This document shows, piece after piece, positions 8,901-16,375 of a DNA stretch of 23,794 nt; positions within the stretch are counted from its first letter, which is position 1, and each line of letters starts with the position of its first letter. The translations under genes and the position numbers were made by a program. The notes under the pieces were generated by a model. That model worked only from the letters and a program-made list of their open reading frames with translations, did not search any database and was not told the origin of the DNA. Origin of the DNA: a virus; IMG/VR virus record IMGVR_UViG_3300022602_000432, positions 1 to 23,794 of that record, one strand, 5' to 3'.

Positions 8901-10367
8901 TGGAAAATGGCGGGCAACCCTAACCCCCTGACGCAAGAACAGTATCAAGAGGCATCTAGTCGATACTTGGGCATTCCAACGTCAACTGGTCCCGCCTCTC
9001 CGGCCCCCGTAAGTTCGGCAGCGCGTGCGCCGTCCAGCTCTACCACGGAGCTGGCCAAGAGCGTTGTCGCCCAGCCCGCGCCCGCCATAAGCAAGCCGGC
9101 GGCACTTCCATCCACAACCGCGCAGCCTGCACCTGCGATGGCTCAACCCACTGCCACCCAGCCGGTAACTTCAGCACAGGAACCCGCCACGTCGCCAGTT
9201 CCTTCGGTCACTAGTGTCATTTCGGGCAGCGGCCCCACCGAGGCGCAGATGCGGGCGGCAGTCCTCGCCCCCGGGTCGCACGCCTTTGATGGCCTCCCCG
9301 CCTCGCAGGATCCCCGCATCCTGCTGCCAAAGATTGAAGCCCTCGACAAGCAAATCAATGACGCATCTGAGTTTGTCAAAACTGCCACCGCTCGGGGCAT
9401 GATGTCCCCCGAAATCCAGCAGCAGATGACGCAGCAAGAGGCGCTCGCTGCCCGCCTCCTGAAGCAGAGGGATGACCTCTCGAAGGCCGCTGAGGCATCC
9501 GTGCAGTCCGTGATCGGCATTCCCGTTGCGGCGGCGAGGAAGACTGCCGAGATCAATGCGGAGAATGCCGCCAAGATAGCTGCGTTGCCGGCGCAGAAGC
9601 AGGCTGAACTAAAGGCCACCCTTGAAGCCCGCGCATCTACCGATCCACTTGACGTCAAGAAGGCCACCGACACTGCAATTGCGGAGGCGCAGGGAAAGCT
9701 TCCGAGCGAGCAGGTTAAATATGCCTTCGAGCAAAACTACAATCGCCAGATGGCCGCCCAGAAAAGTGCGGCCGGCATGGCGGATGAGGGGCAGCAGCTC
9801 CTCAGTCAGGCCAATGCTTATATGTCTGCCGCGTTTGATAAGGATGGCAAGCCCCTCATCAGTGGTGGCCCGATGGGCAAGAAACTTGGCACGCTATCTC
9901 AATATCTGCAGCAGGCCGGATTTAGCCCCGAGTTCGCGCGCGACCTCACCGGGACGGACCCGAATGCGGTCGGTGCGGCTACGAAGCTCCAAACCACATT
10001 TGCCTCTGAGATGGCCCGCATGGACCTTACGAAGGCCCCAGCAGTCCGCGAGTTCTCGAACTACATGGCAACCAGTCCGGGCCCAGACTTGCCCGCCAAG
10101 ACGCTGCAGTGGCTCGTGAACAACGTCATCAAGCCCAAGGCTGAGGGCATGAAGGGCGCATACACCCACGTCATCGACATGGATCCGGGCAAGGACAACA
10201 TCGAGAAGGCCCTGTACAAGTACAAAGATCAGAACCCTTGGTTCAAGATTGGCACGCCGCCTCCCGGTGCCGGGACGGCAACGACCACGACTGCAATGCC
10301 GCAATTTACCGCCGCAGAATTAGCAGCCGAAAAACAGCGCCGCGCAGCCGCTCAGGGAGTTCAGTAA
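5925..10367 (+). CDS. Giant ejection-type virion protein with internal truncated S74-like motif
   Basis: A 1480-aa protein starting after GAGGTAGCGCG. Parts in order: Gly-rich N-terminus; Gln/Ala-rich helical region at about 20-310; an intramolecular-chaperone-like (peptidase S74) segment at 318-385 with S318-D-K-R-L-K323 and GLMAQDVEK; KADGG at 387-391; a long Gly/Ala/Pro-rich region with repeated ARGG, KDGG and GG motifs (Gly/Ala-rich at about 742-835); a glycine-rich hydrophobic segment near 924-965 that could insert into a membrane; a Pro/Ala/Ser linker; and a helical C-terminal third. The composition and the membrane-active segment resemble internal virion proteins ejected with DNA. The S74-like piece lacks the helical second half of a normal chaperone and is not at the C-terminus, so self-cleavage is doubtful. 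It may be a fusion of proteins that are separate in relatives. Confidence 0.65.
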   Translation: MGGGGKGGSTTTSSVQIPPEVLARYNAVNAQAQDVAQQPFQQYSTNPNAFVAPLTSTQQAGIANTNAMAGAAQPYYANATNQLMQAQQGVQPYLGGATAAALAGGQAVNPSALDVNQYLNPYTQDVVNATQAAMNQQQGQQLSQQQGQAINAGAFGGDRADLQRAALQGQQSLAQAQAISPLYQQNYNQALSTAQQQQGVGLGAAQANRLATQQMGQQLAALGQQGYTTGANTAQNLASLGTNAQQAGLAGAQAQMAAGQAQQQTQQAGLQALYNQFQQQQAYPFQVAQFLANIAEGTGAVSGNTTTSTTTGGGGFFSDKRLKENVQKVGKTNDGQPIYRFNYKGDPRTQIGLMAQDVEKSHPEAVGLAGGYKTVDYKKATQGAVRKADGGAATDNAYSMDAPSALLQDSGKGLGAMQPMALPQMVSGDDAVRNNAATFASRFGDTGANAADVAAMRAPSVAGQISDPSRAGYQAELDTLLNAPSNSNLGSGPGYVQSRANAIRGILGQNTDPYSSQGGLVGSPGAFARGGFAGGGYTDPMGMYHNAALEYYGPQGSQNAGLGAIIAQGGGGARSLVPAQAPYRPPQRDAIAEANQMAGLATNGAKFYDWAKGKSATSGYNNNFTPGGDNKDAVIDLNTDPDVESIADRARGGLIAHRPHHSTSGFVPYGDGSDGGFLSGVLQDQSQEPQHQLMGAKSMPTPPRPQSSPVGEAMQVASLGKAGKGAYDWAAKQLAGGASPTGVVGPTVGDSVGLGGVEAGGGALAGDVGGGTGAILGGTGADVAGGAAADAAAGLGADAAVGAAAPEVMAGLGADAGASMLPDLLFFLKDGGAVPHRRHFETNANVPVVNGDDEDQTTVVGKGNKLPKVPVPDNRPGPEDALVSSAPASTPKGGVAPSSSFSMPDFSGLVPEGAKDTLTSENFWVPALAGIGSMLASPNKTLLGAVGSGLVGGTTAYTSLEKQQNEMMAKRLEMMKGIFSGPYLMPDGKTPYWKMAGNPNPLTQEQYQEASSRYLGIPTSTGPASPAPVSSAARAPSSSTTELAKSVVAQPAPAISKPAALPSTTAQPAPAMAQPTATQPVTSAQEPATSPVPSVTSVISGSGPTEAQMRAAVLAPGSHAFDGLPASQDPRILLPKIEALDKQINDASEFVKTATARGMMSPEIQQQMTQQEALAARLLKQRDDLSKAAEASVQSVIGIPVAAARKTAEINAENAAKIAALPAQKQAELKATLEARASTDPLDVKKATDTAIAEAQGKLPSEQVKYAFEQNYNRQMAAQKSAAGMADEGQQLLSQANAYMSAAFDKDGKPLISGGPMGKKLGTLSQYLQQAGFSPEFARDLTGTDPNAVGAATKLQTTFASEMARMDLTKAPAVREFSNYMATSPGPDLPAKTLQWLVNNVIKPKAEGMKGAYTHVIDMDPGKDNIEKALYKYKDQNPWFKIGTPPPGAGTATTTTAMPQFTAAELAAEKQRRAAAQGVQ

Positions 10368-13300
10368 TGGCCGACATTACCCAGCTTTCAGATGCGGAGC
10401 TTGATCAGCTTCTAAATCCAACCCCGATCGCATCGGCGCCCGCTGACCTGTCTCAACTGTCCGACACCCAGCTTGACCGGTTGATGAATGCGCAAAAGCC
10501 TCTCGGAAATGTTCCGGGTCAGGGCTTGGAACAGGTTGCTCCGAAGGCTGCAGCGACATCGACAATTCTCGGCCTCTCTGACTACCCCGGCATGGTCGGC
10601 AACCTCGGGCAGGCGTGGGATGCCCTCACGGAGATGCCAACCCGTCTCCTCATCAAGGGCCTCAGCGCCGCTGGGGCGCTCCCTGAGGGGAAGAATGCCG
10701 AGGATTTCTTCAAGCAGGCGCAAGCGGTCTCCAATGCTGGCGCGAGCCCGGCCGAGAAAAAGGGATACGTGAATTATATCGCCGGCCTGCCATTCCCCAC
10801 AGGCGAGGGCGTCGCAGCCCCCATCTTGGAGAAAACCGGCAAGTATGAGCCGGAAAGCGCCGCTGGTCAGGTGGGCATGACCGGCTTGCGTACTGCTGTC
10901 GGTTCCATCGGCGCCGGTGGGTGGGCTCGTGGCATACGGGCACTAACTGAGGGAGCTGTCCCCACGAAGGTCGCCACGGAGGCCCTGAAGGGAGCCGCGA
11001 AGACTGCGCCGTCGGCCTTCGGCATCGGAGCCATCGCCGACACGGCCACGCAGCTCACGGGCGAGCCGACTGCTGGCATGTTGGCGGCTCACGTTGCACC
11101 AATCTTGCCCGCCCGTCTAATGAAGAGTGTATCGGCCTACACCGAGCCTACAAAGGCCGTTGCTGGTTCCCCAGAGGCGCAGCGTCAGGCTGACATCCAA
11201 TTCACCAATTTCGCGGAGAACCCTGAGGCGGCCCGCGCAAACTTGGCATTTCAGCCTAAAACTTTTGTGGAGGGGGCGCCTTTCTCGACTGGCGAAATCT
11301 CTGGCGATCGTGGTTTGCTGCAGGCGCAGGGCGTATTCGCCGACACGTCACCCCAGTTCGCCACCGACTTGAAGAGGCAACAGGGCGAGCGCAATGCCGC
11401 CAACGTCGGCGCGCTGCAGGGAATTGCGCCTCAGGACGCCAATCAAATGGCGCCAACTGAAGTCCTGACGCGCCGGGCCAACGATATTCAGTCCGCGCAT
11501 GAGGCAAATGTCAGGGACTTGACGGATCAGGCCCGCACCGAGGCGGCCAACATTCCGGCGGGTACGACGCCCGAAGACATTGGGCAGCGCCTGCGTGACC
11601 GGATCCTCGCGTCCGAGGCGGAGGCCGATCGAAATACCAGTGACCTCTACGGTCTTGCCGGCCAGAATGGTTTGACAGTCGTCGGCAAGCCGGTCGCCGA
11701 CCTTGCCAACAGCATTCAGTCTCGCATTGAAAGCTCAAAGAACCAGAAACCCTTGTCTGGCGAAGAAAAAGACATTTTTGATAAAGCGGCGCAGACCAGC
11801 GACGTCGAAAATTTTTCGGATCTTCATGATCTTGAAAAGAGGATCACCAACGAAGTAAGCCGAAACAAGCGGTCCCCTGAAGGAGACCCGGCAACGATTT
11901 CGCGTCTCACGCAATTGAAGGGCGCGATCCGCGACGTGATGAACAATTCTGCCGACCATCAGGCGGCCTATGAGCAGTCCCTCGTTGATCAGGGACAAAT
12001 GCAGCCACAGGACACGATGGCCTCCCGCCTGCAGCAAGAGGCTGATGCTTTCATGGCGCGCAAATACGGGGCGCAGGCACCGCCGGCCGCTCCTGCTGCC
12101 CCGCAGGAGCCCACGATGACGCCAGAGGCCGCTGCACGGTATACGGCGGCGAAGGCGGCCCATGCCACGCAGATGCAGACCTATGGGCAGGGCCCAGTCG
12201 CGCGCATCTTGGAGAACTTGGGCTTTAGCAATCAGTTCAAGATGCCAGCCTCTGGCATTCCCAAGTTGGCGTTCTCGGCGGGTGATAATGGCTACACCAA
12301 TGCGCAGGCCTTTCTGCGCGCGGCCAATGGCGACCCTGCGGCTATCTCGGCCCTTGAGGATGCCGCCACCATGCGCCTGCGCGAGCGCATGGGCCAGTCA
12401 GACACTTTGACACCCAGCGTTCTGAATGCTTGGCGCAACCAGCACGCCAACGCCCTGCGCGCCATCGACGAGGTCTCGCCGGGCTTCTCTTCACGCTTTG
12501 ACAATGCCGCCGCCGCGACCGCAGCCCTTGAGGACGTCCAAAGCTCTGGCAACAGGCTCGTCTCTCAGGCCATGCAGGGGGCAGCGCAGAAGTTCCTCGG
12601 GATTACATCCCCGGACGAGGTCGCGCCACGGGTCGGATCCCTGATCAACTCCGGCCCCACGGGCATCAATCAAGTTCTTGATGCAGCGGGGCGAGATCCG
12701 CAGGTGCTCAATGGTCTGCGCGCCGCAGGCGTGGATTACATGCAGCGCGCATTCGCCAATGCGGGCATCGAGGGCGGCGAGAACATCATGTCGGGCCCCA
12801 AGCTGACCAAGTTCTTGGACAAGAACACGGACGCCCTGACAGCCCTCTATGGTGCCGACGGCGTCAACACCATGCGCCAACTGGCCGCAAACTTTGAGCG
12901 CGCTCAGGACGCTTTATCAAGCCAGAAGACCGTGGGATCCCCCACGTTCACAAAACAGAAATTCGCCGAGCAGCTCCGGCCAGAGGGCCAGAAGGCCCCC
13001 GTGGGGACCGACCTCGTCATCTGGTACGAGTTCCTGCGCAACGCCTTAGCGGGCGAACCTGTTTCTGCGGGCATGGCTGCAGCAGCGGCTGGCGCGAAAT
13101 CTCTCTTCAATGCCGCCCGCGAGCGGGGCGTCAATAACATCAATGACCTACTTCATGAGGGTCTCTTAAACCCCGAAGTCGGGCAGGCCATGCTTCAGCG
13201 CGGCATCGACGCCAAGGGCCGCATCAATCAGGATGCGGTGCGTAACCTCGTGAAATCCCTCTCCATCAAGCAGCAGGCCCTCACAGGCTCGATCGCGGGG

Positions 13301-13498
13301 CAGAAGCAGCAGCAAGAGCGTCTTGCCCCGGAAGAGCGTTCTGGGGGCCGCATAGGCCGCGCCACGGGCGGGCCGGTGAACCTCATGGCATTGTCCAAGA
13401 CTGCCAAGAAGCGTGTCACGCAAAGCACTAAAGATCTCCTGAACGAGGACGACACGACGGTCGCCCGCGCACTGGAAGTCGCCAACCAGCACATCTGA
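10367..13498 (+). CDS. Large internal virion / DNA ejection protein
   Basis: A 1043-aa protein whose ATG at 10367 shares the last A of the preceding TAA stop. The N-terminus has two copies of a short motif, ITQLSDAELDQLLN (residues 4-17) and LSQLSDTQLDRLMN (28-41). The centre is long, charged, Ala-rich and helical or coiled coil (around residues 330-620). An Ala-rich, partly hydrophobic stretch lies near 885-920. The last 50 residues carry GRATGGPVNLMALSK and end TVARALEVANQHI, a C-terminal block I recall from many podovirus internal virion proteins. No lytic transglycosylase triad was recognised. It is expected to be ejected with the DNA alongside the product of 5925-10367. Confidence 0.65.
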   Translation: MADITQLSDAELDQLLNPTPIASAPADLSQLSDTQLDRLMNAQKPLGNVPGQGLEQVAPKAAATSTILGLSDYPGMVGNLGQAWDALTEMPTRLLIKGLSAAGALPEGKNAEDFFKQAQAVSNAGASPAEKKGYVNYIAGLPFPTGEGVAAPILEKTGKYEPESAAGQVGMTGLRTAVGSIGAGGWARGIRALTEGAVPTKVATEALKGAAKTAPSAFGIGAIADTATQLTGEPTAGMLAAHVAPILPARLMKSVSAYTEPTKAVAGSPEAQRQADIQFTNFAENPEAARANLAFQPKTFVEGAPFSTGEISGDRGLLQAQGVFADTSPQFATDLKRQQGERNAANVGALQGIAPQDANQMAPTEVLTRRANDIQSAHEANVRDLTDQARTEAANIPAGTTPEDIGQRLRDRILASEAEADRNTSDLYGLAGQNGLTVVGKPVADLANSIQSRIESSKNQKPLSGEEKDIFDKAAQTSDVENFSDLHDLEKRITNEVSRNKRSPEGDPATISRLTQLKGAIRDVMNNSADHQAAYEQSLVDQGQMQPQDTMASRLQQEADAFMARKYGAQAPPAAPAAPQEPTMTPEAAARYTAAKAAHATQMQTYGQGPVARILENLGFSNQFKMPASGIPKLAFSAGDNGYTNAQAFLRAANGDPAAISALEDAATMRLRERMGQSDTLTPSVLNAWRNQHANALRAIDEVSPGFSSRFDNAAAATAALEDVQSSGNRLVSQAMQGAAQKFLGITSPDEVAPRVGSLINSGPTGINQVLDAAGRDPQVLNGLRAAGVDYMQRAFANAGIEGGENIMSGPKLTKFLDKNTDALTALYGADGVNTMRQLAANFERAQDALSSQKTVGSPTFTKQKFAEQLRPEGQKAPVGTDLVIWYEFLRNALAGEPVSAGMAAAAAGAKSLFNAARERGVNNINDLLHEGLLNPEVGQAMLQRGIDAKGRINQDAVRNLVKSLSIKQQALTGSIAGQKQQQERLAPEERSGGRIGRATGGPVNLMALSKTAKKRVTQSTKDLLNEDDTTVARALEVANQHI

Positions 13499-13508
13499 GG
13501 GTTTTTCG

Positions 13509-14495
13509 ATGACCAGCACCTACACGACGAACAAGAAGATTGAGAAGCCCGCGTACAACGATTATGCCTCGAACTCCACGGGCTGGTCGGGGCCGATCAA
13601 TTCGGACTGGGACGTCATTGACTCCGCCTTTGGTGGCGTCACCAACAAGAACCCCACGGGCGTCGCTGCTGGCACCTATGCCCTTTCGACCGCCGAGTAC
13701 CAGAACCTCATCATCGTCTTTGGGACGAGCCTGACCGGCACCGCGACGCTTTCTGGCAACCTCGTCTATACCATCCCGCTGGGCGTGGGTGGCGAATGGC
13801 TCGTCTATAACAACACCACGGGCTCTTACACGGTCACGCTGGCGGTGGCTTCAAGCGGCGGCACTTCTGTGGCGCTGTCGCAGGGCACCCGCACGCTGGT
13901 CTATTCTGACGGCACGAACTTCTGGACGCTCTCGCCCCAGAACGTGGCCCCTCCCGGCGCCACCGGACAGGTCATCTACAATTCAAGCGGCGCGCTGACC
14001 AGCTCCGCTAACCTTACCTTCGATGGCACGACCCTGACCGCCAACACGCTGGCCGTGACCAATGGCATAACTTCTGGCGGCGCAATTACTGGCAACTCAG
14101 TCGCGGGCGGAACAGTCACGTCCAGCGGCTCTATAACGGCCACTGGCGGCATTAACGGCAACAGCCTGACCACGGCCGCAGACATCAATGCAGGCGGCGC
14201 AGTGACCGCCGCAGGGGCGGTGACGGCTTATTCCGACCGCAGCCTGAAGAAGGATGTCTCCACGATTAGGGATGCACTGAGCAAGGTCAATGCCCTGCGC
14301 GGCGTCCACTACACGATGATCAACACAGGCGAACAGAACATTGGCGTGATTGCTCAGGAGCTTCAGGAGGTTCTCCCCGAGGCCGTGCGAGACAACAACG
14401 GCCTCCTGTCTGTCGCCTATGGCAACCTTGTCGGCGTGCTCATCGAGGCCATCAAGGAACTTACCGAGCGCCTAAATGCTATCGAAGGTCGCTGA
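13509..14495 (+). CDS. Tail fibre/spike with C-terminal S74 intramolecular chaperone
   Basis: A 328-aa fibre. The N-terminal part contains NKKIEKPAYNDY and GPINSDWDVIDSAFGG, typical of short virion-attachment regions. The middle is a Gly/Ser/Thr repetitive beta shaft (about 150-235). The C-terminal 87 residues are an S74 chaperone domain: S242-D-R-S-L-K247 supplies the Ser-Lys pair, IGVIAQELQEVLPEAV follows, and the end has the expected helix VGVLIEAIKELTERL. In characterised members the domain trimerises the fibre and cuts itself off just before the Ser, here between Y241 and S242. GAGGG precedes the start by seven bases. This is the last plus-strand virion gene, and its end overlaps a minus-strand gene by 17 bases. 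Confidence 0.85.
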   Translation: MTSTYTTNKKIEKPAYNDYASNSTGWSGPINSDWDVIDSAFGGVTNKNPTGVAAGTYALSTAEYQNLIIVFGTSLTGTATLSGNLVYTIPLGVGGEWLVYNNTTGSYTVTLAVASSGGTSVALSQGTRTLVYSDGTNFWTLSPQNVAPPGATGQVIYNSSGALTSSANLTFDGTTLTANTLAVTNGITSGGAITGNSVAGGTVTSSGSITATGGINGNSLTTAADINAGGAVTAAGAVTAYSDRSLKKDVSTIRDALSKVNALRGVHYTMINTGEQNIGVIAQELQEVLPEAVRDNNGLLSVAYGNLVGVLIEAIKELTERLNAIEGR

Positions 14496-14712
14496 CCTTT
14501 AGGGGCTTGGGCGGCGCGAGGTAGCACAGCGCCCGGTGATCCGTGCAGTAGGGCGGCTTGATCACTGTCACGCCACAAAAAATGGCCCCGACGCTGTCGT
14601 CGGAGCCAATGACGTATCGGCACGAAAAGATCCGCAATTCTAATATCGTGGCGCCCTCGCGCTGTTGATATTGCGCTGCGTCAACATTGCCTGAAGCGGC
14701 ATCATCAGACAT
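14479..14712 (-). CDS. Hypothetical protein, Cys-containing, 77 aa
   Basis: The start is the ATG at 14712, with AGGA eight bases upstream and an eight-base overlap with the end of the DnaA-like gene (ATGTCTGA holds both start and stop). The product is 77 aa with Cys residues in FSCRYVIG, IFCGVTV, PPYCTDH and ALCYLAPP. These could bind metal, but the spacing is not a standard zinc motif. It is the last gene of the minus-strand cluster and converges on the fibre gene, overlapping its 3' end by 17 bases. No family recognised. Confidence 0.55.
   Translation of the reverse strand: MSDDAASGNVDAAQYQQREGATILELRIFSCRYVIGSDDSVGAIFCGVTVIKPPYCTDHRALCYLAPPKPLKVSDLR
14485..14499. terminator. Small inverted repeat at convergent gene ends
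   Basis: AAGGTC-GCT-GACCTT, a six-base-pair stem with a three-base loop, covers the stop codon of the fibre gene and lies just inside the end of the opposing minus-strand gene. The plus side is followed only by a short T run, so termination is weakly supported. Position between convergent operons is the main argument. Confidence 0.2.
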
Positions 14713-15199
14713 GATGTTCCTGCGCCTGTGGTTCCACCTGTGTGACATGGGCGCTTAAAACGCGCGACTTCCTCGTCTTGGGCTCATAACCCTCGACGAG
14801 GATTTTTTTGTGTTTGCGGATGGCATGCAGGGCCGTTGTGTGGTCCTTGTTGCCAATCATCCTGCCCACTTGAGACAGGGAAAATTTAAGCTCCACGCTC
14901 AGTCTGTAGGCCGCCTCTTGACGGGCGCGGGAGAACTTCCTTTTGCGGCACACGCCCCTGATGTCCGCAACCGAAAGCTCATATTTTTCCGCCACCTCAT
15001 TGAGGATAATGCGGGCGGGCGTTGGAGTACTCACTGACGGCAGGAAGATTGGCTTTGGTGGAGGAGCCGGCTCCGGCTCTGGAATAGCGATCGGCTCTAA
15101 GTGACCGACTAATTTTAATGTCGGTTTTTTGACAGTAGGGTTGTCAAGTCTTTGACGGACGGCTTTGTAGTGGGCGTGGAGTTCCTCAAGCGTTTTCAT
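14705..15199 (-). CDS. Stand-alone DnaA domain IV-like DNA-binding protein
   Basis: A 164-aa protein. Residues about 63-132 resemble the C-terminal DNA-binding domain (domain IV) of the replication initiator DnaA: ILNEVAEKY, a helix-turn-helix with SRARQEAAYRL, and the signature loop IGNKDHTTALHAI at 115-127, close to the DnaA signature GxRDHTTV. The AAA+ ATPase and other DnaA domains are absent. The N-terminal third is a short helix plus a Pro/Glu-rich linker (EPEPAPPPKP, 41-50). It probably binds DnaA-box-like sequences; whether it acts in phage replication or blocks the host DnaA is inference. AAGGA precedes the start, which overlaps the upstream stop by four bases (ATGA). Confidence 0.75.
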   Translation of the reverse strand: MKTLEELHAHYKAVRQRLDNPTVKKPTLKLVGHLEPIAIPEPEPAPPPKPIFLPSVSTPTPARIILNEVAEKYELSVADIRGVCRKRKFSRARQEAAYRLSVELKFSLSQVGRMIGNKDHTTALHAIRKHKKILVEGYEPKTRKSRVLSAHVTQVEPQAQEHHV

Positions 15200-15591
15200 T
15201 TCTTTTCCTTTCGCGCTTCAAGCATGGAGTCAAAGCATTTGGACGCTATCTTTTCAAACTCATCTTTTGTGACAGTTCCAAGCTTTGCGGCTTCATCCCA
15301 TGTTTCCGGCAAACCATCGTAAAATTCTAAAACAGTTGGAAATACCGTGCCATCTCCCTTTTTAGGTGGCGCAGGCAAAGGGCGACCAACAGGCTTAGGG
15401 CGCTCGTACAAACCCAATTGCTTCAACGTCTCCAGTACAACGGGACGATAAAACTCAGCACGCCCGCGTTGTTTTTTCCCACCATCGTTATCTCTTTCAA
15501 TCATGCGGGCCGCAGAACCTTCGCCGCTGTCAGCATCGACGCGAGCATTGTAAACATTCAAAAGTAGTTCATTAATTTCTTCTTTAGTCAT
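15196..15591 (-). CDS. Hypothetical protein, 131 aa
   Basis: A 131-aa soluble, charged protein of unrecognised family: an acidic helical N-terminus, a basic region (GGKKQRGRAEF), a Pro-rich segment (PVGRPLPAPPKKGD) and a helical C-terminus. The start at 15591 has GGAG seven bases upstream and overlaps the end of the preceding winged-helix gene by eight bases (ATGACTAA). The stop overlaps the DnaA-like gene start by four. Expression is therefore coupled on both sides. No function can be assigned. Confidence 0.6.
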   Translation of the reverse strand: MTKEEINELLLNVYNARVDADSGEGSAARMIERDNDGGKKQRGRAEFYRPVVLETLKQLGLYERPKPVGRPLPAPPKKGDGTVFPTVLEFYDGLPETWDEAAKLGTVTKDEFEKIASKCFDSMLEARKEKK

Positions 15592-15967
15592 CTTTCTTCT
15601 CCATCAGTTGCTTTAGCTTCGCTTTGTTCTCATCATCCAGATAGTAGCCGACGCCACGCCATGTTTTAATTTCGATGCCATAGGGCTTGAGGCGCTGGCG
15701 CAGTTTCCACACAGCCACCTTGGTGCGCAGGGTCTGGTGCATCTCGCCCTCATAGCGGTTGTACTTCCCGTGATCCTCAGACACATGGTCGAGATACGAG
15801 TAGGTCGCCATCGCGCGCTTGTTGATCGCCAGAAGCAGGGCAAGCTGTTGGCGGCTTACAACATTGAAGAGAACGCCGTCCACCTGCCCCATGTCTTCGC
15901 GGTATTGTTGGATCTCTTCCTCCAACGTGGCGATGCGGTCGCGGAGCTGTTGAACAAGGTCGCTCAT
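15584..15967 (-). CDS. Coiled-coil plus PhoB/OmpR-type winged-helix protein
   Basis: A 127-aa protein from the ATG at 15967; a GTG nine bases upstream is the alternative. ATG is preferred because it overlaps the stop of a 25-aa micro-ORF by four bases (ATGA). Residues 1-30 form a short coiled coil. Residues about 38-111 resemble the winged-helix effector domain of OmpR/PhoB regulators: TLRTKVAVWKLRQRL is the recognition-helix region and KTWRGVGYYL the C-terminal wing hairpin. There is no receiver domain. It is probably a small DNA-binding regulator that dimerises through the coiled coil; its target is unknown. The C-terminus is LMEKKDD, whose codons include the start signal of the next gene. 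Confidence 0.7.
   Translation of the reverse strand: MSDLVQQLRDRIATLEEEIQQYREDMGQVDGVLFNVVSRQQLALLLAINKRAMATYSYLDHVSEDHGKYNRYEGEMHQTLRTKVAVWKLRQRLKPYGIEIKTWRGVGYYLDDENKAKLKQLMEKKDD
15589..15606 (-). repeat. 18-bp coupling cassette, copy 1
   Basis: TGATGGAGAAGAAAGATG on the minus strand. It encodes LMEKKD at the end of the winged-helix gene and also supplies the GGAG site and ATG of the next gene. An identical copy is at 23777-23794 on the plus strand. Confidence 0.7.
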
Positions 15968-16041
15968 CCTCCCCACCCAATGACCACGTTAACGCAAATC
16001 AGCAGCATCAGAGCCCCCACGATCTTCAATTCCATATCCAT
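15964..16041 (-). CDS. 25-aa membrane micro-ORF
   Basis: Reading down from ATG 16041: 25 codons then TGA at 15964-15966. The product begins MDMELKIVGALMLL, continues with a hydrophobic stretch and ends GWGG. It is one membrane helix (about residues 6-22) with almost no soluble part. Its ATG shares one base with the stop of the upstream gene (TGATG), and its TGA overlaps the next ATG by four bases (ATGA), so it fills exactly the gap between two genes with coupling at both ends. That fit, plus the clean membrane helix, argues that it is translated. No family recognised. Confidence 0.55.
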   Translation of the reverse strand: MDMELKIVGALMLLICVNVVIGWGG

Positions 16042-16364
16042 CACTTAACTCCCTTCAATGCTGCATACCCGTGGCGCTTGATGCGCTCGTGAATGGCCTC
16101 GTCCTCAATGTGCTCAAAGGCGATGGCGATGATGTATCCCATGTGCCTCTGAAAGTTGTCGATGTAGTCGGCGGCCTCAATGCCATCAGGGTTGATCAGA
16201 AACTCGCGCTTCGTGCGGTACAGAGGATCAACGATTGCCTCAATGCGGCGAAGCTTTTCTTGGATGGTCGGCATGTCAGTCTCCATATCAATGTTGGTGA
16301 TGTCTTCACTCTGCAGCAAAGACATCACTAATTCACTAACGCGGACACGCAGACGCTGTACCAT
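16041..16364 (-). CDS. Hypothetical protein, 107 aa
   Basis: A 107-aa, mostly helical, charged protein with no recognised family (INPDGIEAADYIDNF in the middle, IAIAFEHIEDEAIHERI near the end). The ATG at 16364 lies 11 bases after the previous stop; AGGAGG is present but further upstream than usual, so an internal start (for example MSLLQSEDI) is possible. The stop overlaps the start of the 25-aa micro-ORF by one base. Confidence 0.6.
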   Translation of the reverse strand: MVQRLRVRVSELVMSLLQSEDITNIDMETDMPTIQEKLRRIEAIVDPLYRTKREFLINPDGIEAADYIDNFQRHMGYIIAIAFEHIEDEAIHERIKRHGYAALKGVK

Positions 16365-16375
16365 TATGGGACTGA

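Noticed and set aside
13509-14495. Diversity-generating retroelement target in the fibre
   Set aside because: No reverse transcriptase and no template/variable repeat pair in the window; the fibre ends with an S74 domain.
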